From contig NZ_VLLB01000014.1 in the NCBI RefSeq assembly GCF_007830455.1, positions 18,617 to 82,616 on the forward strand: 64,000 bases of DNA. The letters are read 5' to 3'. Shown in pieces: positions 53,820 through 62,656 of this stretch. Positions within the stretch are counted from its first letter, which is position 1; the number at the start of each line of letters is the position of its first letter. Source of the stretch: Pseudoduganella lurida. GTDB lineage: Bacteria; Pseudomonadota; Gammaproteobacteria; Burkholderiales; Burkholderiaceae_D. The position numbers and the translations under genes are program-made. The notes beneath the pieces were generated by a model. That model was not told where the DNA came from. It ran no database searches and saw nothing but the letters and a program-made list of their open reading frames with translations.

Positions 53820-54518
53820 ATGGCATCACCCACAACCCTGCGGCTTGCCGCCGCCTCGGCACTGCTTGCCGCCACCGCCCATTGCGCCGCGCAGGACGGG
53901 GCGCAGGTGCAGGAAAAGCAGGGGCAGGCGAAACCGGTGCCGGGCAGCTGCGGCAAGCCGGAGTGGCCGAAGGAGGCGCTGCGCTTCGAGCAGGAAGGCG
54001 AAGTGACGCTGGGCTTCCTGGTCGGCGAACAGGGGACGGTGCGGGAGTCGAAGGTCGTCACCTCCAGCGGCTTCCCGCTGCTGGACAGCTCCGCGCGCAC
54101 CGCTTTGGGCAACTGCCGCTTCACGCCGGCCACCGAAGGCGGCAAGGCCGTGGCGGCATGGACGCAGATGAAGTTCGCCTGGACGCTGACCAAGGCCGCA
54201 CCCACCGCGCTGGAGCGGACCTATGCCACGGGCGGCACGGACATCAAGGAAATGGTGGCCGGCATGGCCGACCGGGGCGAGGCGCCGGCGATCGTGGAAC
54301 TGACGAAGGCAGCGGTGCGTGGCGACGCGGCGGCGCAGTCATGGATGGGCGCGCGCTACGCGGCGGGCAAGGACGTGCCGCGCGATGCGCTGGCAGCCGC
54401 CACCTGGTACGGTAGGGCGGCGGCCGGCGGCGACAGGCGCGCCGCGGCCAGCCTGGCGCGCCTGCAGGAGGCCGAGCCGTCGCTGGTTCCCGCTACCCCC
54501 GCGGCTGCAGCGCAATGA
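53820..54518 (+). CDS. TonB C-terminal-like plus Sel1-repeat secreted protein (232 aa)
   Basis: A signal peptide (about residues 1-23) precedes a TonB/TolA C-terminal-like domain (about 40-125, PKEALRFEQEGEVTLGFLVGEQGTV) and one or two Sel1-type repeats (about 165-215, AAQSWMGARYAAGKDVPRDAL). No N-terminal membrane anchor typical of TonB remains besides the signal peptide. The strong site AAGGAGG lies upstream. It may be a periplasmic protein with TonB-like contacts; exact function is unknown. Its 3' end overlaps the convergent ynfA gene by 26 bases. Confidence 0.82.
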   Translation: MASPTTLRLAAASALLAATAHCAAQDGAQVQEKQGQAKPVPGSCGKPEWPKEALRFEQEGEVTLGFLVGEQGTVRESKVVTSSGFPLLDSSARTALGNCRFTPATEGGKAVAAWTQMKFAWTLTKAAPTALERTYATGGTDIKEMVAGMADRGEAPAIVELTKAAVRGDAAAQSWMGARYAAGKDVPRDALAAATWYGRAAAGGDRRAAASLARLQEAEPSLVPATPAAAAQ

Positions 54519-54822
54519 CGGCCATGCCGGCCAGCGCCAGCACGGCGCCGGCCGCATCCCAGCGCGTCAGCGCGATGCCATCCACGTAGCGCAGCCACAG
54601 CAGCGCCACGGCGATGTACATGCCGCCATACGCGGCGTAGGTGCGGCCCGCTGCGGTGGGATGCAGCGTGAGCAGCCAGGCAAACAGGATCAGCGACAGC
54701 GCCGCCGGCGCCAGCAGCCAGGCGCTGCGGCCGCCCTTCAGCACCAGCCAGGGCAGGTAGCAGCCCACGATCTCGGCCAGCGCCGTCAGCGCGAACAGGC
54801 CCGCCACCCGCAGCATTTCCAC
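54493..54822 (-). CDS. ynfA: YnfA family small membrane protein (UPF0060)
   Basis: A four-helix membrane protein (109 aa) with the family motif GLFALTALAEIVGCYLPWL and GGMYIAVALLWL. The family belongs to the DMT/SMR-like superfamily, and a role in small-molecule efflux has been proposed. The GTG at 54822 gives MEMLRVAGLFAL, which fits relatives better than the downstream ATG at 54816. It lies just downstream of the Kef-type gene on the same strand, six bases from its stop. Confidence 0.9.
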   Translation of the reverse strand: MEMLRVAGLFALTALAEIVGCYLPWLVLKGGRSAWLLAPAALSLILFAWLLTLHPTAAGRTYAAYGGMYIAVALLWLRYVDGIALTRWDAAGAVLALAGMAVIALQPRG

Positions 54823-54827
54823 CCCGT

Positions 54828-56801
54828 TCAATCGAGCAGCAGGGCTTCGGCCCTGGCCACCACCTGCGCGCTGCCGCGCAGCACGATCACGTCGCCGGCC
54901 GCCAGCAGGGTGTCCGGCGTGATCTCGAGCCGGTTCCTGCCGCGGCGGATGGCCGTGACTTCCGCTTCGTCCGTGTCCACCTCGGCCAGCGGCTTGCCGA
55001 CGGCGCCGGCGCCTTCCGGCAGCGTGACCGTGTGCAGGCGCGCCATCTCCGCATCGTCGCCCACGTCGCTGATGCCGTGGAAGTAGCCGCGCAGCGAGGC
55101 ATAGCGCTCCTCGCGCGCGGCCTGTACGCGGTGTACCACGCGGCGCAGCGGCACGCCCAGCATCACCAGCGCGTGCGAGGCCAGCATCAGGCTGCCCTCC
55201 ATCGATTCCGGCACCACCTCGGCGGCACCGGCGGCGCGCAGGCGGTCCAGGTCCGAATCGTCGTGGCTGCGCACGATCACGGGCAGCGTGGGCGCCAGTT
55301 CATGTACCAGGTGCAGCACCTTCAGCGCGGAAGGCGTGCTGGCGAACGTGATCACGATGGCGCTGGCGCGGTAGATGCCCGCCGCCACCAGGCTTTCGCG
55401 CCGGCCCGCATCGCCGTAGGAGACATGCGCGCCGCCCGATTGTGCTTCCTGCACGCGCGTGGGATCCATGTCCAGCGCGTGGTAGTCGATGCCTTCCTCG
55501 CGCAGCAGCGTGGCCAGGCCCTGGCCGCTGCGGCCGAAGCCGGCCACGATCACGTGCTTCTGCGTGGACATGGTGCGCGCCGCGATCTTGGTCAGGTTCA
55601 GCGACTGCATCATCCATTCGTTGCTGGAGAACTTCAGCACCAGCCGGTCGGCATGCTCGATCAGGAAGGGCGCGGCCAGCATCGACAGCACCATCGCCGC
55701 CAGCACCACCTGCGTGACGAACGGGTCGACCAGCTGCACGCCGCCGGCCACGTTGAGCAGCACGAAGCCGAATTCGCCGGCCTGCGCCAGCCCCAGGCCG
55801 GTGCGCATGGCCACGCCGTCCGAGGCGCCGAACAGCTTGGCCAGGCCGGCGATCAGCGCGAACTTGAGCAGCACGGGCAGCACCAGCAGCACCAGCACGA
55901 GCCACCAGTTGTCCAGTACCACGCGCACGTTGAGCAGCATGCCGATGGTGATGAAGAACAGCCCGAGGAGCACGTCGCGGAACGGCTTGATGTCTTCTTC
56001 CACCTGGTGGCGGTATTCCGTCTCCGAGATCAGCATGCCGGCCACGAAGGCGCCCAGCGCCAGCGACAGGCCGGCGCGTTCGGTGATCCACGCGGCGCCC
56101 AGCGTGATCAGCAGCAGGTTCAGCATGAACAGCTCCTGCGACTGGCGCTTGACGACGATGGTGAACCAGCCGCGCATCAGCTTCTGTCCCAGGAACAGCA
56201 GCAGCACGAGCACCAGGATCGCCTTCACGGCGGCCCAGCCGAGCGTGACGAGCAGGTTGTCCGGACTTTTCGCCAGCGCGGGAATCATGATCAGCAGCGG
56301 CACCACGGCCAGGTCCTGGAACAGCAGGATGCCGATGATCTTGCGGCCGTGTTCCGCTTCGAGCTCGAGACGCTCGGTGAGCATCTTGACGACGATCGCG
56401 GTGGACGACATGGCCAGCGCGCCGCCCAGCGCCAGCGAAGCCTGCCAGGTGATGTGGATGTAGGACGGCAGCAGGTAGGCGATCAGCCAGCCGAACACGA
56501 TGGTGGCGACGATCGTCAGCACCACCTGCGCGAGCCCGAGGCCGAACACGTCGCCCCGCATCGCCTTGAGCTTGGGCAGCGAGAATTCCAGGCCGATGGA
56601 GAACATCAGGAACACCACGCCGAATTCGGCCAGCGCGTGGGTCGAGTGGTTGTCGCTGGCCAGGCCCAGCGCATGAGGGCCGATCAGGATGCCGACGGCC
56701 AGGTAGCCGAGCATCGGCGGCAGGTGCAGCATGCGGAAGGCCACCACGCCCAGGACGGCACTGCCAAGCAGCAGCAGGGTCAGTTCAAGCGGGGAAAACA
56801 C
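54828..56801 (-). CDS. Kef-type monovalent cation:proton antiporter (CPA2 family, 657 aa)
   Basis: This K+/H+ antiporter of the CPA2 family has about 12-13 membrane helices (about residues 1-385), followed by a Rossmann KTN/TrkA-N domain with GFGRSGQGLATLL and a TrkA-C domain at the end. It begins at GTG 56801 with GGCGGAG upstream. The KTN domain suggests regulation by nucleotide or glutathione adducts, as in KefB/KefC. No KefF/KefG-type oxidoreductase is adjacent. It is divergent from kdsD. Confidence 0.93.
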   Translation of the reverse strand: MFSPLELTLLLLGSAVLGVVAFRMLHLPPMLGYLAVGILIGPHALGLASDNHSTHALAEFGVVFLMFSIGLEFSLPKLKAMRGDVFGLGLAQVVLTIVATIVFGWLIAYLLPSYIHITWQASLALGGALAMSSTAIVVKMLTERLELEAEHGRKIIGILLFQDLAVVPLLIMIPALAKSPDNLLVTLGWAAVKAILVLVLLLFLGQKLMRGWFTIVVKRQSQELFMLNLLLITLGAAWITERAGLSLALGAFVAGMLISETEYRHQVEEDIKPFRDVLLGLFFITIGMLLNVRVVLDNWWLVLVLLVLPVLLKFALIAGLAKLFGASDGVAMRTGLGLAQAGEFGFVLLNVAGGVQLVDPFVTQVVLAAMVLSMLAAPFLIEHADRLVLKFSSNEWMMQSLNLTKIAARTMSTQKHVIVAGFGRSGQGLATLLREEGIDYHALDMDPTRVQEAQSGGAHVSYGDAGRRESLVAAGIYRASAIVITFASTPSALKVLHLVHELAPTLPVIVRSHDDSDLDRLRAAGAAEVVPESMEGSLMLASHALVMLGVPLRRVVHRVQAAREERYASLRGYFHGISDVGDDAEMARLHTVTLPEGAGAVGKPLAEVDTDEAEVTAIRRGRNRLEITPDTLLAAGDVIVLRGSAQVVARAEALLLD

Positions 56802-56934
56802 GGGGCTCCGCCGGTGGGTACGGCAGTGGGGAAGACGGCAAGCGCTGGCGGGAGACGGTTCGTAACATCTGGCAAGTTTTTTGCTTTCCCAATTCGGCTA
56901 TACTTTCGGCATGAGTGTAACATTCGGAAAAACA

Positions 56935-57933
56935 ATGCTGAAAGCCTTTGATACAACAACTGCCGGCCGCGCCCTGCAACTGGCGCGCGAGGCGCTGCAG
57001 ATCGAGGCCGATGCGCTGGTGGCGCTGCATGCGCGCCTGGCAACCGACGAAAGCGTGGGCAAGGCCGTGTCCCTGCTGCTGAACTGCAAGGGCAGGGTGG
57101 TGGTCTCCGGCATCGGCAAGTCCGGCCACATCGGCCGCAAGATCGCCGCCACGCTGGCCTCCACGGGCACGCCGGCCCTGTTCGTGCACCCGGCCGAAGC
57201 GGCGCACGGGGACCTGGGCATGGTCACGCCGGATGATGCGTTCATCGCGATCTCCTATTCCGGCGAAAGCACCGAACTGATGGCGATCCTGCCGGTGGTG
57301 AAACGCATGGGCGGCCTGGTGATCTCGATGACGGGCAAGCCGGACTCGAGCTTGGCGCGCCTGGCCGATGTGCACCTGGACGTGTCGGTGGCGAAGGAAG
57401 CCTGCCCGATGAACCTGGCGCCCACGGCATCGACCACCGTCACGCTGGCGCTGGGCGACGCGATCGCCGTGGCGCTGCTGGACCTGCGCGGCTTCAAGGA
57501 AGAAGACTTCGCCCGCTCGCACCCGGGCGGCGCGCTGGGCCGCCGCCTGCTCACGCACGTGCGCGACATCATGCGCACCGGCGACGCCATCCCCGCCGTC
57601 ACCACGGCCACGCGCCTGCCGGACGCGCTGCTGCAGATCACGCAGAAGGGCATGGGCATGACGGCGGTCGTCGATGACGATTACCACGTGGCCGGCGTGT
57701 TCACGGACGGCGACCTGCGCCGCATGATCGACAAGGTGCAGGATTTCAGCCAGGTCGTCATCGGCGACGTGATGCATGCGAACCCGCGCACGATCGGGCC
57801 GGACCAGCTGGCCGTCGATGCGGTGGCCGTGATGGAAGAGCACCGCATCAACCAGATGCTGGTCGTCGACGACGGCGGCAAACTGGTGGGCGCGCTGCAC
57901 ATCCACGACCTCACCCGCGCGAAGGTGATCTGA
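56935..57933 (+). CDS. kdsD: Arabinose-5-phosphate isomerase KdsD
   Basis: It converts ribulose-5-phosphate to arabinose-5-phosphate for Kdo synthesis of LPS. An N-terminal SIS domain (VVVSGIGKSGHIGRK, IAISYSGESTE) is followed by two CBS domains (about residues 205-330). The start at ATG 56935 (MLKAFDTTTAGRA) gives 332 residues and has GGAAAA upstream; ATG 56911 is a possible alternative. It is the first gene of the kdsDC-lptCAB-rpoN-hpf cluster. A TATACT hexamer at 56899-56904 may be part of its promoter. Confidence 0.95.
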   Translation: MLKAFDTTTAGRALQLAREALQIEADALVALHARLATDESVGKAVSLLLNCKGRVVVSGIGKSGHIGRKIAATLASTGTPALFVHPAEAAHGDLGMVTPDDAFIAISYSGESTELMAILPVVKRMGGLVISMTGKPDSSLARLADVHLDVSVAKEACPMNLAPTASTTVTLALGDAIAVALLDLRGFKEEDFARSHPGGALGRRLLTHVRDIMRTGDAIPAVTTATRLPDALLQITQKGMGMTAVVDDDYHVAGVFTDGDLRRMIDKVQDFSQVVIGDVMHANPRTIGPDQLAVDAVAVMEEHRINQMLVVDDGGKLVGALHIHDLTRAKVI

Positions 57934-58472
57934 TGGCCGCGCAATTTGACGTGCAGAACTTGGAACGGGCCGCGAAAGTGAAGCTGTTCATCTTCGACGT
58001 GGACGGCGTGCTGACGGACGGCAGCCTGCACTACGGCGCCGAAGGCGAAGCGTTCAAGACCTTCAACGTTCACGACGGCCTGGGCATCAAGCTGCTGCAG
58101 GAATCCGGCGTGCTCACGTCCATCATCAGCGCGCGCCGCTCGCCGCAGGTGACGGCGCGCGCGAAGGACCTGGCGATCGAGTTCGTGCACCAGGGCGGCC
58201 ACGACAAGCTCACGCCGTTCAAGGCGCTGCTGGCGCAGTTGAACCTCAGCGAAGAGCAGGTGGCGTTCATCGGCGACGATGTCGTCGACATCCCGATCCT
58301 GTCGCGCGTGGGCTTCGCCATCGGCGTGCCGAACGGCCGGCCGGAAGTGCTGTCGCGCGTGCACCATGTGACGGCACATGCGGGTGGGCGTGGCGCCGTG
58401 CGCGAGGCCTGCGAATTCGTCATGCGCGCCCAGGGCACCTACGACCGCGTGCTGACGCAGTTCCTGGGCTGA
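57933..58472 (+). CDS. kdsC: 3-deoxy-D-manno-octulosonate 8-phosphate phosphatase KdsC
   Basis: A HAD-superfamily phosphatase that releases Kdo from Kdo-8-phosphate. The nucleophile Asp motif is FDVDGVLTDG and motif III/IV shows FIGDDVVDIPI. It is 179 residues, family-typical, a C0-type HAD without cap. Its ATG overlaps the kdsD stop (TGATG). Confidence 0.96.
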   Translation: MAAQFDVQNLERAAKVKLFIFDVDGVLTDGSLHYGAEGEAFKTFNVHDGLGIKLLQESGVLTSIISARRSPQVTARAKDLAIEFVHQGGHDKLTPFKALLAQLNLSEEQVAFIGDDVVDIPILSRVGFAIGVPNGRPEVLSRVHHVTAHAGGRGAVREACEFVMRAQGTYDRVLTQFLG

Positions 58473-58483
58473 AAGGAGACATC

Positions 58484-59077
58484 ATGCGCAACCAACGTGT
58501 CGCCCACCGCTACCGCCTGTCCATCGGCATGGTCCTCGCGCTGTTCGCGGCGCTGGGCAGCTTCTGGCTGGTGGAACTCTTGAACCGCTCCGGCGACGAG
58601 ATGCAGGCCGGGATCAAGATCGACGAGCCCGACTACATCGTCGAGGGCTTCTCGTTCGTGCGCATGACGAAGACGGGCCAGCCCAGCTACATCATTTCCG
58701 GCGACCGGCTGACGCACCATCCGGCGGACGACTCGTCGGACATCGACAAGCCGGTGGTGCGCAGCCTGGGCGCCGAGCGCGCGCCGATGGACATCCATGC
58801 CGAGAAGGCGCGGGTGGACCAGGACAACACGCGCGTGACGCTGACGGAAAAGGTGCGCATCCACCGCGCCGCGCAGGCCGGGTCGCAGGAGATGCGCCTG
58901 AACAGCGAGGCGCTCACCGTGTTCCCGGACGAGGACCGCATCGAGACCGACCAGCCCGTGCAGGTGCAGGTGGGCGATGCGACGGCCACCGGCACCGGCC
59001 TGCGGGCCAACAACGCCACCGGACAGATCAACCTGGCGGGGCGCGGTACCCTGGTGGTGCCGCCGCGTGCAAGATAA
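58484..59077 (+). CDS. lptC: LPS export ABC transporter periplasmic protein LptC
   Basis: LptC bridges the LptBFG transporter to LptA. One N-terminal membrane helix (about residues 13-33, SIGMVLALFAALGSFWLVEL) anchors a periplasmic beta-jellyroll domain with DEPDYIVEGFSFVRM. The site GAAAGGAGAC precedes the ATG. It lies 11 bases after kdsC and 22 before lptA. Confidence 0.95.
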   Translation: MRNQRVAHRYRLSIGMVLALFAALGSFWLVELLNRSGDEMQAGIKIDEPDYIVEGFSFVRMTKTGQPSYIISGDRLTHHPADDSSDIDKPVVRSLGAERAPMDIHAEKARVDQDNTRVTLTEKVRIHRAAQAGSQEMRLNSEALTVFPDEDRIETDQPVQVQVGDATATGTGLRANNATGQINLAGRGTLVVPPRAR

Positions 59078-59099
59078 CAGCATCCATATAGGAATCGAG

Positions 59100-59675
59100 A
59101 TGAAGAAGATCATATTGTCGGCAGCGCTTCTGCTGGGCGTGGCGGGCTTCGCCGCCGCCGAGAAGGCCGACTCGTACCAGAAGACCGAACTGAAATACGG
59201 CAAGCTCGATATCGACGACGTACGCCAGATCTACACGGCGACGGACGACGTGCAGGTCACGCGCGGCACGCTGCTCATGAAGGCCGACAAGGCCGTCGTC
59301 AACTACACGCCGGAGGGCTACCAGATCGTGACGCTGACGGGCACCGGCAAGAAGGTCACGTTCCGCCAGAAGCGCGACGGCGAAGGCGACCAGTGGATGG
59401 AAGGCGAGGCCGACCGCATCGAATACGACGAGCGGGCCGAACTCGTGAAGCTGTACTCGCGCGCCAAGATCCGCCGCCTGGAAGGCAAGAAGCCGAGCGA
59501 CGAGGTGGAAGGCGAATTCATTTCCTACGACAGCCGCAAGGAGTTCTTCAGCGTGCGCAACACGAATACGGGCGTCGACAAGCCGGGCGCGGGTCGCGGC
59601 ACGATGATCATCCAGCCGAAGCGCGTGGAACCTGCCGGCGCCGCACCGGCTCCGGCACCGACGGGCGGGCAATAG
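59100..59675 (+). CDS. lptA: LPS transport periplasmic protein LptA
   Basis: LptA polymers form the periplasmic bridge for LPS. A signal peptide (about residues 1-19, GVAGFAAAE) precedes an OstA-type beta-jellyroll with repeated strand motifs such as YTATDDVQVTRGTLLMKAD. The C-terminus is Pro/Ala-rich. The start has AGGAATCGAG upstream. It is followed directly by lptB. Confidence 0.95.
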   Translation: MKKIILSAALLLGVAGFAAAEKADSYQKTELKYGKLDIDDVRQIYTATDDVQVTRGTLLMKADKAVVNYTPEGYQIVTLTGTGKKVTFRQKRDGEGDQWMEGEADRIEYDERAELVKLYSRAKIRRLEGKKPSDEVEGEFISYDSRKEFFSVRNTNTGVDKPGAGRGTMIIQPKRVEPAGAAPAPAPTGGQ

Positions 59676-59676
59676 G

Positions 59677-60468
59677 ATGGCGGCCACGATGGCAGAGACC
59701 AGGCAAGGGGCCGCCCAGGTGGCGGAAGGCAGCACGCTGATCGTGCGCGGCCTGCAGAAGAGCTACGGCAAGCGCCAGGTGGTGCACGACGTGTCGCTGC
59801 AGGTGGCGTGCGGCGAGGTGGTGGGCCTGCTCGGGCCGAACGGCGCGGGCAAGACCACGTCGTTCTACATGATCGTGGGGCTGGTCGCCTCCGACGCGGG
59901 CACCATCGACATCAGCGGCACGGACATCTCCAGCCTGCCGATCCACCAGCGCGCCACGCTCGGCCTGTCCTACCTGCCGCAGGAAGCCTCCGTGTTCCGC
60001 AAGTTGACGGTGCAGGACAATATCCGCGCCGTGCTGGAAATCCAGCGCGACGAGAACGGCAAGCGGCTGTCGAAGGCGCAGATCGACGAGCGGCTGAATG
60101 GCCTGCTGGCCGACCTGCAGATCGAGAAGCTGCGCGAGAACACGGCGCTGTCGCTGTCCGGCGGTGAACGGCGGCGCGTGGAGATCGCGCGCGCGCTGGC
60201 CACCAATCCCCGCTTCGTGCTGCTCGACGAACCGTTCGCCGGCGTCGATCCCATCGCCGTCATCGAGATCCAGCGGATCGTGCGTTTCCTCAAGGAGCGC
60301 GGCATCGGTGTGTTGATCACGGATCATAATGTGCGGGAAACGCTCGGCATCTGCGATCGCGCGTATATCATCAACCAGGGCAGCGTACTGGCTTCCGGCC
60401 GGCCCGACGACATCATCGCCGACGAATCGGTACGCCGCGTCTATCTCGGTGAACACTTCCGCATGTAA
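59677..60468 (+). CDS. lptB: LPS export ABC transporter ATP-binding protein LptB
   Basis: This cytoplasmic ATPase powers LPS extraction by LptFG. Walker A is GPNGAGKTTSF, the ABC signature LSGGERRRVE and Walker B VLLDEPFAGVDP, all intact. ATG 59677 is two bases after the lptA stop; ATG 59689 (MAETRQG) is an alternative giving a protein closer to the usual 240 residues. LptF and LptG genes are not in the window. Confidence 0.96.
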   Translation: MAATMAETRQGAAQVAEGSTLIVRGLQKSYGKRQVVHDVSLQVACGEVVGLLGPNGAGKTTSFYMIVGLVASDAGTIDISGTDISSLPIHQRATLGLSYLPQEASVFRKLTVQDNIRAVLEIQRDENGKRLSKAQIDERLNGLLADLQIEKLRENTALSLSGGERRRVEIARALATNPRFVLLDEPFAGVDPIAVIEIQRIVRFLKERGIGVLITDHNVRETLGICDRAYIINQGSVLASGRPDDIIADESVRRVYLGEHFRM

Positions 60469-60485
60469 CTTGCAACCAGGCGCCC

Positions 60486-61955
60486 ATGAAACAGTCTTTG
60501 CAGCTACGCACCTCGCAGCACCTGGCGCTGACTCCCCAGCTGCAGCAGTCGATCCGGCTGCTGCAGCTCTCCACGCTGGAGCTGCACCAGGAACTCGAAC
60601 AGCTGCTGACCGATAACCCGCTGCTGGAGCGGCTCGACGATCCGCTCGACCGTTCCGTGCGGCTGCTGGGCGATGGCGCCATCAACCAGGCGCCGGCCAC
60701 GCCGGACGCACCGGCAGAGAATGCGCCGCCGCAGGAAGGGGCCACGCCGGCCGAACCGGAAGCCTATGATGGTGCCGGCGACAGCAACGAAGGTGGCGCC
60801 GACAGCGACTGGAGCAGCGCCGGCAGCGGCAAGGGCCCGGACGATGATGATTCCCGTCCCCAGCTCGAAGCGGGCGGGCGCAGCCTGCGCGAACACCTGA
60901 TGGAGCAGATGCGCGTCACCGTGCAGCCGCCGCGCGACCGCGCGCTGGTGGAACTCATCATCGATGCGCTGGACGACAACGGCTACCTGGAAGAGAGCCT
61001 GGAGGAGATCCACGCGCGCCTGCCGGAAGAGCTGGAGATCGATGCGGACGAGCTGCGCACGGCCCTCAAGCTGCTGCAGAGCTTCGACCCGGTGGGCATC
61101 GGCGCGCGCGACGCCTCCGAATGCCTGGCGCTGCAGATCCGGCGCATGCCCGGCGTGCCGCTGGTCACGCGGCGCATGGCGCTGTGCATCGTCGAAAAAC
61201 ACCTGCAATGGTTCGCGCAGCGCGACTTCAATAAGCTGAAAAAGGCGCTCGACTGCGACGACGAAGACCTGCGCGAGGCCCAGGCCGTGATCCGCCAGTG
61301 CAATCCGCATCCGGGCGCCGCCTACGCGGCGGACGTGTCAGACTATGTCGTACCCGATGTGGTGGTGAAGAAAGGGCGCAACGGCTGGATCGTCACGCTG
61401 AACAATGACGTGATGCCCCGCCTGCGCGTCAACGCGCTGTATGCCAGCCTGCTGAAGCAGGGCAAGGGCGAAACGCAGATGAATGCCCAGCTGCAAGAAG
61501 CAAAGTGGCTGATCAAGAATATGCGCCAGCGTTTCGACACGATCCTCCGGGTAGCGCAGGCCATCGTCGAGCGGCAGAAGAACTTTTTCTCGCACGGGGC
61601 GGTGGCCATGAGACCCCTTGTACTGCGTGAGATAGCTGATACACTGGGCCTGCACGAGAGCACGATCTCTCGGGTAACCACTCAGAAATACATGCTGACC
61701 CCGCATGGCATGTTCGAGTTGAAGTATTTTTTTGGCAGCCACGTCGCCACCGAAGCGGGCGGTGAAGCCTCTTCCACAGCGATCCGTGCGCTGATCGTGC
61801 AATTCACAGGAGCCGAAGACCCGAAGAACCCTTTATCCGACAGCAAGATTGCGGACATGCTGGGTGAACAAGGCATGGTGATTGCGCGGCGCACAGTTGC
61901 CAAATATCGCGAAGCATTGAAAATTCCCCCTGTCAGCCTCCGCAAGTCTCTGTAA
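60486..61955 (+). CDS. rpoN: RNA polymerase sigma-54 factor
   Basis: It directs transcription from -24/-12 promoters with the help of enhancer-binding ATPases. Region I is Gln/Leu-rich (MKQSLQLRTSQHLAL), an acidic region II follows, then the core-binding and HTH regions; the RpoN box ARRTVAKYREAL lies near the end. At 489 residues it is full length. The lptB-rpoN-hpf order is conserved across proteobacteria. Confidence 0.97.
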   Translation: MKQSLQLRTSQHLALTPQLQQSIRLLQLSTLELHQELEQLLTDNPLLERLDDPLDRSVRLLGDGAINQAPATPDAPAENAPPQEGATPAEPEAYDGAGDSNEGGADSDWSSAGSGKGPDDDDSRPQLEAGGRSLREHLMEQMRVTVQPPRDRALVELIIDALDDNGYLEESLEEIHARLPEELEIDADELRTALKLLQSFDPVGIGARDASECLALQIRRMPGVPLVTRRMALCIVEKHLQWFAQRDFNKLKKALDCDDEDLREAQAVIRQCNPHPGAAYAADVSDYVVPDVVVKKGRNGWIVTLNNDVMPRLRVNALYASLLKQGKGETQMNAQLQEAKWLIKNMRQRFDTILRVAQAIVERQKNFFSHGAVAMRPLVLREIADTLGLHESTISRVTTQKYMLTPHGMFELKYFFGSHVATEAGGEASSTAIRALIVQFTGAEDPKNPLSDSKIADMLGEQGMVIARRTVAKYREALKIPPVSLRKSL

Positions 61956-62031
61956 AGACCTGGGTTCCTCTGCGCCGCCCCTCCACGGGCGGACTCCGCA
62001 TGAACCTGCAATATCTTCTTTAGGAGTGTGT

Positions 62032-62388
62032 ATGAATCTGACCATCAGCGGACACCACATCGACGTCACCCCAGCCATTCGCGAATACGTGCAGAACAAG
62101 CTGGAACGCGTGAGGCGCCACTTCGATCAGCTGATCGACGTAAGTGTGATCCTGAGTGTAGATAACCTCACCGAGAAAGAGAAAAGGCAGAAAGCCGAAA
62201 TCAACCTGCGCATGTCGGGGAAAACGGTGTTCGTCGAAAGCGCCGCACAGGATCTGTATGCAGCCATCGACACGCTGATCGACAAGCTGGACCGCCAGGT
62301 CATGAAGCACAAGGACAAAGTGCAGAACCACAACCATGAGTGCCTCAAGCACCTCGCCGAGATCGAGACACCGGCACCGGCCGCATGA
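62032..62388 (+). CDS. hpf: Ribosome hibernation-promoting factor, short form
   Basis: This short HPF (118 aa) helps form 100S ribosome dimers or stabilises idle ribosomes. The beta-alpha fold starts MNLTISGHHIDVTPAIREYV and carries basic surface helices with KLDRQVMKHKDKV. The start has TAGGAG upstream. A small CCGCCC-ctccac-GGGCGG hairpin (61975-61992) lies between rpoN and this gene. A terminator follows. Confidence 0.96.
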   Translation: MNLTISGHHIDVTPAIREYVQNKLERVRRHFDQLIDVSVILSVDNLTEKEKRQKAEINLRMSGKTVFVESAAQDLYAAIDTLIDKLDRQVMKHKDKVQNHNHECLKHLAEIETPAPAA

Positions 62389-62428
62389 TGGCCGCCTGAT
62401 GGGCACATGAGGCAGGCTGCAAGAATAC

Positions 62429-62455
62429 AAGGGCGCGCAAGGCGCCCTTTATTAT
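62429..62455 (+). terminator. Intrinsic terminator after hpf
   Basis: AAGGGCGC (62429-62436) pairs with GCGCCCTT (62442-62449) around a five-base loop, followed by a short TTATTATT. The rest of the gap up to 62656 shows no further gene. Confidence 0.85.
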
Positions 62456-62656
62456 TGGCGCTGTTCCGCGGCCGTTGGACGTTTTCCGCACCCGTCAGCA
62501 CGATCGTTCGGCCGCTGCGCCCGCTCTCCGTTCCATGCGGAATGGCACCTCGCGTGCAAAGGCGCGATCCTACGCCGCACTGTCCCTGCCTGTTCGCGGC
62601 ACCCGGCGCGCCGTGCATGGCCTAGAATGGGGCCATAACAAAGATCCGGAGACACC

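Noticed and set aside
56881..56910. A longer kdsD start at TTG 56881 or ATG 56911
   Set aside because: The extra N-terminal residues do not fit the KdsD family, and 56935 has a purine-rich ribosome site upstream. The TTG start would also overlap the likely -10 element.
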